Below, one piece after another: positions 9,651 through 17,858 of a stretch of DNA of 64,000 bases (positions within the stretch are counted from its first letter, which is position 1; every line of letters begins with the position of its first letter). The stretch lies in contig NZ_SKBR01000002.1 in the NCBI RefSeq assembly GCF_013450295.1, forward strand, positions 620,001-684,000. Reading direction: 5' to 3'. The stretch comes from Streptomyces sp. AJS327 (GTDB lineage Bacteria; Actinomycetota; Actinomycetes; Streptomycetales; Streptomycetaceae). Below the pieces are notes generated by a model. It was not told the DNA's origin, did no database searches, and saw only the letters and a program-made list of their open reading frames with translations. A program made the position numbers and the translations under genes.

Positions 9651-10505
9651 GTGGCGAACCTGCGCAGCGCGTACGCGACGGTGGCGGAGGGCGTGACGGC
9701 GGCGGCCCGGCGCCGTGCGGGGGAGGGCACCCGTCCCCCCGTACCGCGTCCGCCCCCGCGGATGGGGCGGGTCCGGGACCTGCGCGGCACCGCCCCCGGC
9801 CCGGCCGGGACGGCGGCCCCGGAGGTCCGGCCGGACCCCGGCCACCGCACCCTCCGCCTCCCGGAAGGGGCCCGGCTGGTGATCTCCGGGCTGCCGGGCA
9901 GCGGCAAGTCCACGCTCATCCGGCGCACCGTGCCCGACACCCTTCCCGGCCCCACCCGCCCCACCGGCGGGGCCGCGGGAACCTCCGGCGCGGGCGCGGG
10001 TTCGCCCGGCGCGTCCGCCGAGGTGCGCCGGATCGACTCGCAGGACACCAGGGAGCGGTGGGAGCGCGCGCTGCCGGACGCCCTGCGCTGGCTGCCGTAC
10101 GCCGTCTACCGGCCGCTGGTGCGGATCGCCCACTACCTGCGGCTGTACGCGGCGCTGGCCTCCGGCGCCGGTGTCGTCGTCCACGACTGTGGCACCCAGG
10201 GCTGGGTGCGGCGGTGGCTCGCCTGGGACAGCCGGCGGCGCGGGCGGACCCTCCATCTGCTGCTGCTCGACGTGCCGCCCGAGGTGGCGCTCCGGGGGCA
10301 GAGCGAACGCGGCCGTGGTGTCTCCGGGTACGCCTTCCTCCGCCACCGCCGCGCGGTGCGACGGCTGATCACCGAGGCGGAGTCGGGTGTGCTGCCGCGG
10401 GGCTGCGCCTCGGTGGTGCTGCTGGACCGCCAGTCCGCCGCCCGGCTGGACCGGATCGACCTCGGTCAGCGCTCCGGCGCGGCACGGCTGCCCGCCCCCC
10501 GCTGA
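9651..10505 (+). CDS. P-loop ATP/GTP-binding protein, function unknown
   Basis: This 284-residue protein has a Walker A motif, 'SGLPGSGKST', at about residues 79-88 and a zeta-toxin/AAA-like layout. The nucleotide-binding region is interrupted by a Gly/Ala/Pro-rich linker (about 97-125), followed by 'VVVHDCGTQGW' (possible Walker B-like strand) and 'TLHLLLLDVPPEVALRGQ', a kinase-like lid region. It probably phosphorylates or binds a small molecule; the substrate is unknown. GTG at 9651 has a strong GGGGAGGA ribosome site. It is transcribed divergently from gcvT, ahead of the two SseB genes. Confidence 0.8.
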   Translation: MANLRSAYATVAEGVTAAARRRAGEGTRPPVPRPPPRMGRVRDLRGTAPGPAGTAAPEVRPDPGHRTLRLPEGARLVISGLPGSGKSTLIRRTVPDTLPGPTRPTGGAAGTSGAGAGSPGASAEVRRIDSQDTRERWERALPDALRWLPYAVYRPLVRIAHYLRLYAALASGAGVVVHDCGTQGWVRRWLAWDSRRRGRTLHLLLLDVPPEVALRGQSERGRGVSGYAFLRHRRAVRRLITEAESGVLPRGCASVVLLDRQSAARLDRIDLGQRSGAARLPAPR

Positions 10506-10626
10506 GCCGTCGCCCCCGGCCGGCTCGCGTCGTCGCCGCGCCCCGCCGTTCCCGGTCCGAAGGGGTTCCGCCCCCGCCCGGGAGCGCGGGGTCCGGTGCG
10601 AGCGGGGTGGCCTACCATGTGCGGCC

Positions 10627-11397
10627 ATGAGCTTCCCGCAGCATGACGACCCCGGGCCCGGCGGCGGCTGGCCCGGTAACGAGTTGGAGGAGACCCTGGC
10701 CGCGTCGCTGGAGACGCCGAACGCCGGGGCGCGGCTGCTGGAGGTGCTGGGCCGCAGCCGGGTGTGGCTGCCACTGCCGGAGGGCGGCGGTCCGGAGAGC
10801 CCCGACCTGGACGTGCCGACGATCGAGCTGGGGGGCGCCCCGTACGTCCCGGTGTTCAGTTCCGAGCAGCAGTTCCGCCAGGTCTCCGGGGCGCATATGA
10901 GCCACACCGTGGCTCCGGCGCGGGAGTTCGCGCGCGGGCTGCCGCCCGGGGTCGGGATCGCGGTGAACCCGGAGGGCACGGTCGGAGTGCCGCTGCCGCC
11001 GGAGGCGGTGGCCGAACTCTGCAAGAGCACCGCCGCCGAGCAGGCGCTGAGCGGCGGCCGGGGCTCCCGGGTGCGGCTCTTCGAGCCGGACTGGCAGGAG
11101 GACCCGGTCACCTTCCTCGCCGCCGCCGGGCGGGAGTTCGACGCGCTCGGTCCGGTGCGGAGCGCGCGCCGGGCGCTGGCCAGCGCGGAGGGCGACCCGC
11201 CCGCGCTGTTCGTCGGGGTCGAACTCGACCTGCTGGAGCCGGAGTCGCGGCAGGCCGTCCATGACGCGCTGAGCCGCGCGCTGGGGCAGGCGCCGGTGCC
11301 CTGGCCGGTGCAGCTGGTGTTGCTGGACGCGGCGCGGGACCCGGTGGTGGAGTGGATGCGGCAGTGCGTGCGCCCCTTCTACTCCCGCGTCTCCTGA
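10627..11397 (+). CDS. sseB: Enhanced serine sensitivity protein SseB
   Basis: This 256-residue protein has the SseB N-terminal domain ('NELEETLAASLETPNAGARLLEVLGRS'-type start, split here as seen in residues 18-43) and the C-terminal SseB domain with 'ARDPVVEWMRQCVRPFY'. SseB alters serine sensitivity in E. coli, and its mechanism is not well defined. The location next to sdaA, glyA and gcv fits a role in serine handling. A TACCAT -10-like hexamer at 10613-10618 lies eight bases before ATG 10627 and no ribosome site is visible, so the mRNA may be leaderless. Confidence 0.9.
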   Translation: MSFPQHDDPGPGGGWPGNELEETLAASLETPNAGARLLEVLGRSRVWLPLPEGGGPESPDLDVPTIELGGAPYVPVFSSEQQFRQVSGAHMSHTVAPAREFARGLPPGVGIAVNPEGTVGVPLPPEAVAELCKSTAAEQALSGGRGSRVRLFEPDWQEDPVTFLAAAGREFDALGPVRSARRALASAEGDPPALFVGVELDLLEPESRQAVHDALSRALGQAPVPWPVQLVLLDAARDPVVEWMRQCVRPFYSRVS

Positions 11398-11635
11398 GGC
11401 CGGGGCGGGCGACGCCGTCCCCGGTCGTGGGCGCGCGCCGTGGGCCCGGCGCCCGACCGGGCGGTGGGCAGGGTACGCCGGTGGTGGCCGGGGCTCGTAA
11501 GCTGGTGCCCGGCGGGTGGTCGCCGGCCGGCCCCGCGCGGTGGGACGGGCGCGGGCGGAGCGGCAGGTGCCGGGTGGCCCCCGGTGTGACGGATACCGGA
11601 GAACGCCGGGAACGCGGTGGAGGAGAGGCGGCCAG

Positions 11636-12424
11636 GTGAACGGGGGCAGCGGGGGAACGGTCGAGCGCCTGCTGGGGCAGGTGACGCCCGGAGAGTACGG
11701 CGCCTACGAGGAGTTGCTGTCCGCGTTGGCGGACAGCCAGCTGTGGATGCTCCTCTGGAACGGCGAGCCGGGCTCGCCGGACGCCCAGTACGGGAACATG
11801 GAGGTCGCCGGGTACGGCTACGCGCCCTGCGTCACCTCGTCCGAGGAGCTGGCCCGTTCCGGCTGGAACCGGGCGCACGAGGTGGTGAGCGGCCGGGACA
11901 TCGCGGCGGCCCTCTTCCCCGAGCGCTGGGGTATCTGGCTCAACCCCCACGCGGGCAACGGCGGCCTGGGCGTTCCCTGGCTGGACCTGCGGCGGCTGGC
12001 CAACGGCCTGGACCGGGTGCCCGCCGGGCCGTTCCGGATCGGTGAACCCACCCTGGACATCCCGCAGTTCTACGCCCTGCTCACGCAGAACGCGCACCAC
12101 ACCTCGGCGGTGCGCTCCCTGCGCAGGGCCTGGGTGCATCCGGCGCTGGGCGCGCCGTTCCTCGCCATCGGGCTGGAGCTGTACGACAGCGGACCGGGGC
12201 CGGTGGAGTCGGCGCGGCTGATGATGCGGCAGTCGGTGGCCGCCGCGCCGGACGGACTGCCCGTCTCCAGCGTGGACATGGCGGACGACTACGACCCGGT
12301 CGTGATGTGGCTGCGCCGCAACACCCGCCCGTTCTTCGACCGGGAGGCGCATGTGGGCACCGGGTGGATCGTCGCGCCGAGTTCGGCGCCCGATCCGGGC
12401 CAGGGGTATCCGGGCGCGTTCTGA
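11636..12424 (+). CDS. Second SseB-family protein
   Basis: This 262-residue protein shares the layout of the preceding gene: a helical N-terminus, 'QLWMLLWNGEPGSPDAQYGNM'-like beta region in which a value is compared or bound, and a C-terminal 'DYDPVVMWLRRNTRPFF' that parallels the 'DPVVEWMRQCVRPFY' end of the first SseB. It is a tandem paralogue. GTG 11636 has GAGAGG seven bases upstream. The two genes are 238 bp apart and may be separately expressed. A precise function is not known. Confidence 0.85.
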   Translation: MNGGSGGTVERLLGQVTPGEYGAYEELLSALADSQLWMLLWNGEPGSPDAQYGNMEVAGYGYAPCVTSSEELARSGWNRAHEVVSGRDIAAALFPERWGIWLNPHAGNGGLGVPWLDLRRLANGLDRVPAGPFRIGEPTLDIPQFYALLTQNAHHTSAVRSLRRAWVHPALGAPFLAIGLELYDSGPGPVESARLMMRQSVAAAPDGLPVSSVDMADDYDPVVMWLRRNTRPFFDREAHVGTGWIVAPSSAPDPGQGYPGAF

Positions 12425-12954
12425 CCGCGCCCGCCGTGTCCGTGAGGTGAGCGGCCCGGGCGGGCGGCCCGGGGCCGGGACGGACAACCGGCCGCCGTGG
12501 GGCGTGGGTTGACGCGGAGTCACCGGCCGGGCGCTGCCGGGTGGTGGGGCGGTCCGCTGACCGTGGCGGGCGCCCGGTTGACCTGTCCGGGGGTGCGCGG
12601 CCGACCGTTCGGGCACGCCGGACGGGACTCCGGGCCGCGCCGTTCCGTGGCGGTGTGGGGGCGTGGCCGTGGGGCGCCGCGCGGGCCGTGGGCCGTCCGC
12701 TGGCACACCGTGATCCGGCCGGTACGGGCTGTTTTGACATGTCCCCGCCCTAGTGCCGTCCTTCTTGTGACTGTCGTCATCACGAGGACTTCTCCAACTT
12801 GTCACACCATGTGGCGGAGGGACAGGCTCGCTCAGAGGAAGCGTGATCCTCCGCTGTGGACTGCGAACGCCGCAGCGCAATCTGGCGTGGACGAAGGGCA
12901 GCGCAGCCACAAGCGAACGTAGCTCACCCCACGGCATGCGACGCGAGGGACTCA
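12425..12954. other. Intergenic region upstream of the biosynthetic cluster
   Basis: There are 530 bases with no credible gene. The first half is very GC-rich. From about 12730 the composition falls, and a TTGACA -35-like hexamer lies at 12734-12739. An imperfect inverted pair, TGTGAC at 12766-12771 and GTCACA at 12801-12806, follows. This is the likely promoter region for the oxygenase-led operon. Confidence 0.5.
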
Positions 12955-13758
12955 TTGACTGTCAACGACGTGCAAGAGAAGACTGCCTACCCGGCCGCCA
13001 ACGATGTGCACGGCATTCTTGAGACGCATTTCGCCGAGGTGTTCTCGGGAGAGGCGCTCGCGGAAATCCAGCAGAATTTCCAGAACGAGCACGTGGTGCC
13101 GTTGCGTGGATTCTGCCCACCCGAGTTGCTGAAGGCGCTCCAGAACGAGGCGTCCGGCATCATGGACGAGCACGGTGTCGACCGCAGCTTCAACTTCGAC
13201 ATCACCGACGGCACCCCGCGTCAGATGACCACCGTGGGTCAGCCCATCATCAAGGACCACGGCCCGCTGATCGACGCCGTGTACTTCTCCGGAGCCCTCA
13301 AGACGCTCCTCACTGACGTGTTCGGCGAGGAGGTCTTCACCTGCCCCTACGCGGGCGAGCACTACGTGATCAGCCGGCTCGGCAAGTCCGGTGACACCCA
13401 CGGCTGGCACTGGGACGACTACACCTACGGCTTCATCCTCGTCCTGGAGACCCCGGACTACCGGGACGGCGGCTTCGTGCAGGCCGTGCCGCACACCTCC
13501 TGGGACAAGGAGAACCCGGACGTGCACGGGGCGCTGCTGAGCAGCCAGGTGCGCTCGTACGCCTTCCAGCCCGGCGACGCGTACGTGATCAAGACGAACA
13601 CCACCATGCACCGGGTGTACCCGATCCGTGGGGAGACCCAGCGGACCATCGTCAACACCACCTGGGCGAGCCGGTCGGACCTCGACCGCGACATGACCCA
13701 CGAGACCAACGACGCGCTCTTCGGCGGCACCGGGGAAGCCCAGCCCGTCGCGGTCTGA
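12955..13758 (+). CDS. BesD-like Fe(II)/2-oxoglutarate oxygenase, hydroxylase variant
   Basis: This 267-residue enzyme has a metal-binding facial triad H152-x-D154...H219 in 'THGWHWDDYTYGF' and 'NTTMHRVYPI', with R230 placed to bind 2-oxoglutarate. The 67-residue spacing between the two histidines equals that of the lysine halogenase BesD (H137/H204, from memory). BesD-type halogenases have glycine in place of the aspartate, so this protein is expected to hydroxylate rather than halogenate. The likely substrate is a free basic amino acid; with EctB next door, 2,4-diaminobutyrate is a candidate (inference). TTG 12955 is chosen because of GAGGG six bases upstream; GTG 12970 has no ribosome site. 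It leads operon 1. Confidence 0.8.
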   Translation: MTVNDVQEKTAYPAANDVHGILETHFAEVFSGEALAEIQQNFQNEHVVPLRGFCPPELLKALQNEASGIMDEHGVDRSFNFDITDGTPRQMTTVGQPIIKDHGPLIDAVYFSGALKTLLTDVFGEEVFTCPYAGEHYVISRLGKSGDTHGWHWDDYTYGFILVLETPDYRDGGFVQAVPHTSWDKENPDVHGALLSSQVRSYAFQPGDAYVIKTNTTMHRVYPIRGETQRTIVNTTWASRSDLDRDMTHETNDALFGGTGEAQPVAV

Positions 13759-13814
13759 GGTGCCGGGAGCCCGGCGCGATGAGAGAGCCGCACAACGCAA
13801 CGGAGGAGGAAACG

Positions 13815-15005
13815 GTGCAGGCTGAGACCAGCCCGCGCGAGACCATGCGCGGTCTACCGCGCTTCGTACAGCCGTACCTGACGTGGGTGACCGGCGTCCC
13901 GCTGGAGGGCGGGAAGCAGCTGATCCCGTGGAGCCCGGCCAAGGCGGGGCTGCTCGGCCTGTTCCAGATGGCCGTCGGCATCACCCTGGGCGCGTTCATG
14001 CTCAACCCGTTCACCGCCTGGTCGGTGCCGGTGCTGGTCCTGAGCAGCATGCTCACGACCGGCGGTATGCGCCGTCTCGACGTGGTGGTGGTGCACCAGA
14101 CGCTGCACCGCATGTTCGCCAAGTCCGCCGGGGCGAACCGGGTGGTGGGCGAGCTGATCACCACCTTCTTCTGGCGGATGCCGTACGACGAGAACCGGAA
14201 GGAGCACCTGCTCCACCACGCCTACCCCTGCTCGCTCAAGGACGGGGACACGCTCTACCTGCTGTCCACCGGAATGCGCCCGGGGATGACCCGGAGCGAG
14301 TTCCGCAGGTACCTGCTGACGGCGCTGTTCTCGCCCAAGCACCACGGGCGGTTCTTCTTCGGGCGGGTCAAGTCCAACTTCGTGGGCGTGCACCCGCGGT
14401 ACCGGCTCGTCATGTCGCTGGTCTACCTGGCGGCGACGGTGACCTTCCTCTGGCTCACCGGCTGGTGGGTGGAGTGGCTGGTGCTCTGGGTGCTGCCCGT
14501 CTCGGTGCTCTTCCAGGCGTGCACCTACCTCTACACCATGACCGAGCACCGCTGGTGGCTGTTCGGCAACCAGGAGCGGCTGCCCCGCGACAAGCGGGAC
14601 CTGCTGACCTTCGGCCGGTTCTGCGGCGAGGCCGCCCCGGACGGTTCGCACACCGGTTTCGCCAAGGTCGGCGCCTGGAGCCGGTGGACCTTCCGGATGC
14701 TGGTGGTGCACTCCTCGTACCGGATGTTCGTCCTGGTGGGCGACACCGTCCAGCACGACCTGCACCACGTCATGCCGGCCTGTGACTGGGCCAACTCGCC
14801 CTGGATACGCGCCGACGACGTGGGCAACCGGCCCGAGCGGTACACCGAGATCTGGGGTTCGCTCGCCGACCACCTGCGCGCCGCGGGACAGGTCGACGAC
14901 TCCCGGGTGGGGCTGCCCAGCGACGTGGTGCCCACCGCGTGGGAGGAGTCCGAGTCGGTTCTCCTCGCCCAGGCACCCTCCGGCTCGTCCTCCTCAGGCA
15001 GGTGA
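13815..15005 (+). CDS. Membrane di-iron fatty-acid-desaturase-like enzyme
   Basis: This 396-residue integral membrane protein has the three histidine clusters of the fatty acid desaturase/hydroxylase superfamily: H94xxxH98 in 'VHQTLHRMF', H131xxHH135 in 'EHLLHHAYP' and H314xxHH318 in 'QHDLHHVMP'. Hydrophobic stretches at about 44-66, 198-216 and 220-240 fit the usual four-helix core. In a cluster without lipid genes it may desaturate or hydroxylate an amino-acid-derived substrate or an acyl tail. GTG 13815 is preferred because GGAGGAGG lies seven bases upstream; ATG 13779 in the same frame is an alternative with GGGAG. It follows the oxygenase by 56 bp and ends four bases before the fusion gene. 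Confidence 0.8.
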   Translation: MQAETSPRETMRGLPRFVQPYLTWVTGVPLEGGKQLIPWSPAKAGLLGLFQMAVGITLGAFMLNPFTAWSVPVLVLSSMLTTGGMRRLDVVVVHQTLHRMFAKSAGANRVVGELITTFFWRMPYDENRKEHLLHHAYPCSLKDGDTLYLLSTGMRPGMTRSEFRRYLLTALFSPKHHGRFFFGRVKSNFVGVHPRYRLVMSLVYLAATVTFLWLTGWWVEWLVLWVLPVSVLFQACTYLYTMTEHRWWLFGNQERLPRDKRDLLTFGRFCGEAAPDGSHTGFAKVGAWSRWTFRMLVVHSSYRMFVLVGDTVQHDLHHVMPACDWANSPWIRADDVGNRPERYTEIWGSLADHLRAAGQVDDSRVGLPSDVVPTAWEESESVLLAQAPSGSSSSGR

Positions 15006-15009
15006 CCCT

Positions 15010-17646
15010 TTGAGCAGCGTACTCGTCGTCGATGGAACCGGTCGCGGGCACGCGATCTGCGACCTGTTCGTGCGTACCGACCCGGCCATGACGGTGTACT
15101 ACGGTCCGGGCGGCGGCGCCATCGACGAGCCGCGCATCGTGACGGTGGACCGGATCACGTTCGACGACCCGAGCACCGCGCTGGACTTCCTCGCGGAGCA
15201 GCCGGTCGACTTCGTGTTCGTCTCCAACATCGACGCGTTGTCGGTGGGGTACGCCGACGTCCTCTCCGCGGCGGGCCACCGCGTCATCGGCCCGTCGCGG
15301 GAGGCCGCGAGCCTGGAGGCGAGCAAGGAGCGCGGTAAGCGGTTCTGCGCCGAGTACGGGCTGCCCACCGCCGCCTTCACGGCCTTCACCGACCCGGAGG
15401 CGGCCCGGAAGCACGTGCGCGAGGTGCCGCACGCCTGCGTGGTGAAGACCGACGGCCTCACCCCCGACGGGGACGGCGCCGTGGTCTGCGACACCGCCGC
15501 GCGGGCCGAGGACGCGGTGGACGCCTTCGCCGCCGAGCAGGGCGAGGACTTCCACGTCGTGGTGGAGGAGCGGCTCTACGGCCGGGAGATATCGGTGTTC
15601 GCGCTGCTCGACGGCGAGAACTACCTGATGTTCCCGACCGGCCTCGACTTCAAGCGGGTGCTGGAGGGGGACGGTGGCAAGAACTGCGACGGCATGGGCT
15701 CCGTCGCCCCCCACCCGGACATCACCCCCGCCCTGGAGGAGGAGATCCGCCGGGTCCTGCTGGACCCGTTCATGACGGGGATCCGTGCCGAGGGCCTGCG
15801 CTACACCGGCTTCGTCTACATCGGCGCGATGATCACCGCGGACGGGCTGCGCACCATCGAGATCAACGCGCGGTTCGGGGACTCCGAGGCCGAGGCCGTA
15901 CTCCCCGGTGTGCGCAGCGACTTCGGGGAGCTGTGCCACGCGGTGCTCGACGGCGAGCTGGACCGCTTCCGGCTCGACACCGACGGGCGGGTGCGCTGCT
16001 CGGTCGCGCTCACCCAGGGCGGACTCGGGGACGCCGCCGACGGGGATGCCCCGGGCTGGCCGTTCGGCCGCTTCGAGACCGGTCAGCCGGTCCGGGGGCT
16101 GGACGCGGTCGACCAGGGCCGGGCCCGGCTGTTCCACGCCAACATCGCACCCGGCGCCGGGGGAGACCCCGTCACCACCGGAGGCCGGGTGCTGCACGCC
16201 GTCGGTTCGGGGGACACCCTGGCCGAGGCACGCGCGGCCGCCTACGGCCAGATCGGCCGGATCTCCTTTCCGGGAATGCGGTACCGCGCGGATATCGGGG
16301 AGCCGCCGAGCGCCCCGACCAGCTGGGCCGAACCAGGCACCCTGGCCACCGGAAAGGGGTTACCCATGGCGCTCGCCGCCGGTGACGGCACCGTGTTCGA
16401 GGAGAACGAGTCCGCGGTCCGTTCGTATTCGCGGTCCTTTCCCGCCGTGTTCACCACGGCGAAGAACGACCGCCTCTACACCGCCGATGACACCTGCTAC
16501 GTCGATTTCCTCTCCGGCGCCGGCACCCTCAACTACGGCCACAATCCCGAGCCGGTGAAGGAGGCCGTTCTCGCCTATCTGCGGGACGACGGACTCGTGC
16601 ACGGCCTCGACATGGCCACCGCCGCGAAGGCGGAGTTCCTGCGGGCGTTCCGGGAGTGCGTGCTGGACCCAAGGGACCTCGACTACCGGGTGCAGTTCAC
16701 CAGCCCCTCCGGCACCAACGCGGTCGAGGCGGCGCTGAAGCTGGCCCGGCTGGTCACCGGGCGCACCAACGTGGTCTCGTTCAGCGGCGGTTTCCACGGG
16801 GTGAGCACCGCGGCCCTCTCGGCGACCGGCTCCGGCCACTTCCGGCAGGGCCTGGAGGACACCCTCCCGACGACCACGCACATCCCCTACCCCGACTCCC
16901 CGCTGGGCGAGTTCGACAGTCTCGGACTGCTGCGGCGGCTCCTGGACGACGAGAGTTCCGGGGTCGAGCGTCCGGCCGCCGTGCTCATCGAGACGGTGCA
17001 GGGCGAGGGCGGTATCTACGTCGCGCCCGACGGGTTCCTGCGCGAGCTGCGTGAACTCTGCGACCAGCACGGGATGTTGCTGATCGTCGACGACATCCAG
17101 GCGGGCTGCGGGCGCACCGGCGCCTTCTTCTCCTTCGAGCACGCGGGGATCGTCCCGGACCTGGTGACGCTCTCCAAGTCGATCGGCGGCTACGGGCTGC
17201 CGATGGCGCTGCTGCTGATCGCGCCGGAGCTGGACGTCTGGCGGCCCGGACAGCACAACGGCACCTTCCGCGGGCACCAGCTGGCCTTCGTCGCGGCCAC
17301 CGCGGCGCTGCGCCACTACTGGTCGGACCCCGGCTTCGCCGCCCAGGTGGTGAAGAAGGGCGAGCTGGTGGGCGACTGCCTCCAGCGGCGGGTGGCCGGC
17401 CCGTTCGGCGCCCGGGTGCGCGGCAGGGGGCTGATGTACGGCATCGACCTGAGCCCGGTCGAGGGCGTGGACGCGGCCAAGGTGTCCCGGCTCTGCTTCG
17501 AGAAGGGTCTGGTGGCGGAGGCGTGCGGGCGGCGGGACGAGGTGCTGAAGCTGCTCCCGCCGCTGACCATCAGCCAGCTCAACCTCTCGCTGGGGCTGGA
17601 CACCATCGTCGCGGCGATCACCGAACTCGCCGAAAACCAGGGGTAG
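15010..17646 (+). CDS. PurD-like ATP-grasp ligase fused to EctB-type diaminobutyrate aminotransferase
   Basis: This 878-residue protein has two parts. Residues 1 to about 430 resemble phosphoribosylamine-glycine ligase ('VLVVDGTGRGHAICDLF', 'VVKTDGLTPDGDGAVV', 'DFKRVLEGDGGKNCDGMG', 'EINARFGDSEAEAVLP'). Residues about 453-878 match EctB, the class III PLP enzyme that makes L-2,4-diaminobutyrate from aspartate semialdehyde ('VRSYSRSFPAVFTTA', 'GTLNYGHNP', 'HGLDMAT', PLP lysine K723 in 'VTLSKSIGGYGLPMAL'). Start TTG 15010 has AGGTGA upstream. The linker holds a TTA codon (codon 451, 16360-16362), and ATG 16366 two codons on has its own GGAAAGGGG ribosome site, so free EctB could also be made. 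I know no characterised fusion of these two families. The PurD-like half probably joins an amine to a carboxylate. Confidence 0.88.
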   Translation: MSSVLVVDGTGRGHAICDLFVRTDPAMTVYYGPGGGAIDEPRIVTVDRITFDDPSTALDFLAEQPVDFVFVSNIDALSVGYADVLSAAGHRVIGPSREAASLEASKERGKRFCAEYGLPTAAFTAFTDPEAARKHVREVPHACVVKTDGLTPDGDGAVVCDTAARAEDAVDAFAAEQGEDFHVVVEERLYGREISVFALLDGENYLMFPTGLDFKRVLEGDGGKNCDGMGSVAPHPDITPALEEEIRRVLLDPFMTGIRAEGLRYTGFVYIGAMITADGLRTIEINARFGDSEAEAVLPGVRSDFGELCHAVLDGELDRFRLDTDGRVRCSVALTQGGLGDAADGDAPGWPFGRFETGQPVRGLDAVDQGRARLFHANIAPGAGGDPVTTGGRVLHAVGSGDTLAEARAAAYGQIGRISFPGMRYRADIGEPPSAPTSWAEPGTLATGKGLPMALAAGDGTVFEENESAVRSYSRSFPAVFTTAKNDRLYTADDTCYVDFLSGAGTLNYGHNPEPVKEAVLAYLRDDGLVHGLDMATAAKAEFLRAFRECVLDPRDLDYRVQFTSPSGTNAVEAALKLARLVTGRTNVVSFSGGFHGVSTAALSATGSGHFRQGLEDTLPTTTHIPYPDSPLGEFDSLGLLRRLLDDESSGVERPAAVLIETVQGEGGIYVAPDGFLRELRELCDQHGMLLIVDDIQAGCGRTGAFFSFEHAGIVPDLVTLSKSIGGYGLPMALLLIAPELDVWRPGQHNGTFRGHQLAFVAATAALRHYWSDPGFAAQVVKKGELVGDCLQRRVAGPFGARVRGRGLMYGIDLSPVEGVDAAKVSRLCFEKGLVAEACGRRDEVLKLLPPLTISQLNLSLGLDTIVAAITELAENQG

Positions 17647-17858
17647 TTGGGGAAGCACGACATGGCGGCCGCGCCACGCCCGGCGGTAGTGTCGGGCCCG
17701 TTCCCCGCGGGAGGACCGTGGGGGCGGGCCCGGCCGGGGCACCCCGGCGGAGGCCGTCACCGGGGCGACCCGGAAGCGCGGGCCCGCGCGCGCGGCGGAG
17801 GCGGCGGCGCGGGCAGGACGGGTAAGACGGGCAGGACGAGCATGGGGTCAACACCAGC

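Noticed and set aside
9525..11111. 528-residue minus-strand ORF next to gcvT
   Set aside because: Antisense to the P-loop and SseB genes; low-complexity sequence without motifs.
12955..13758. Halogenase call for the BesD-like protein
   Set aside because: D154 occupies the position that is glycine in halogenases, so hydroxylation is expected.
16366..17646. Ectoine biosynthesis operon
   Set aside because: The EctB-like half is present but there is no ectA or ectC, and the partner genes are ligases and oxygenases.
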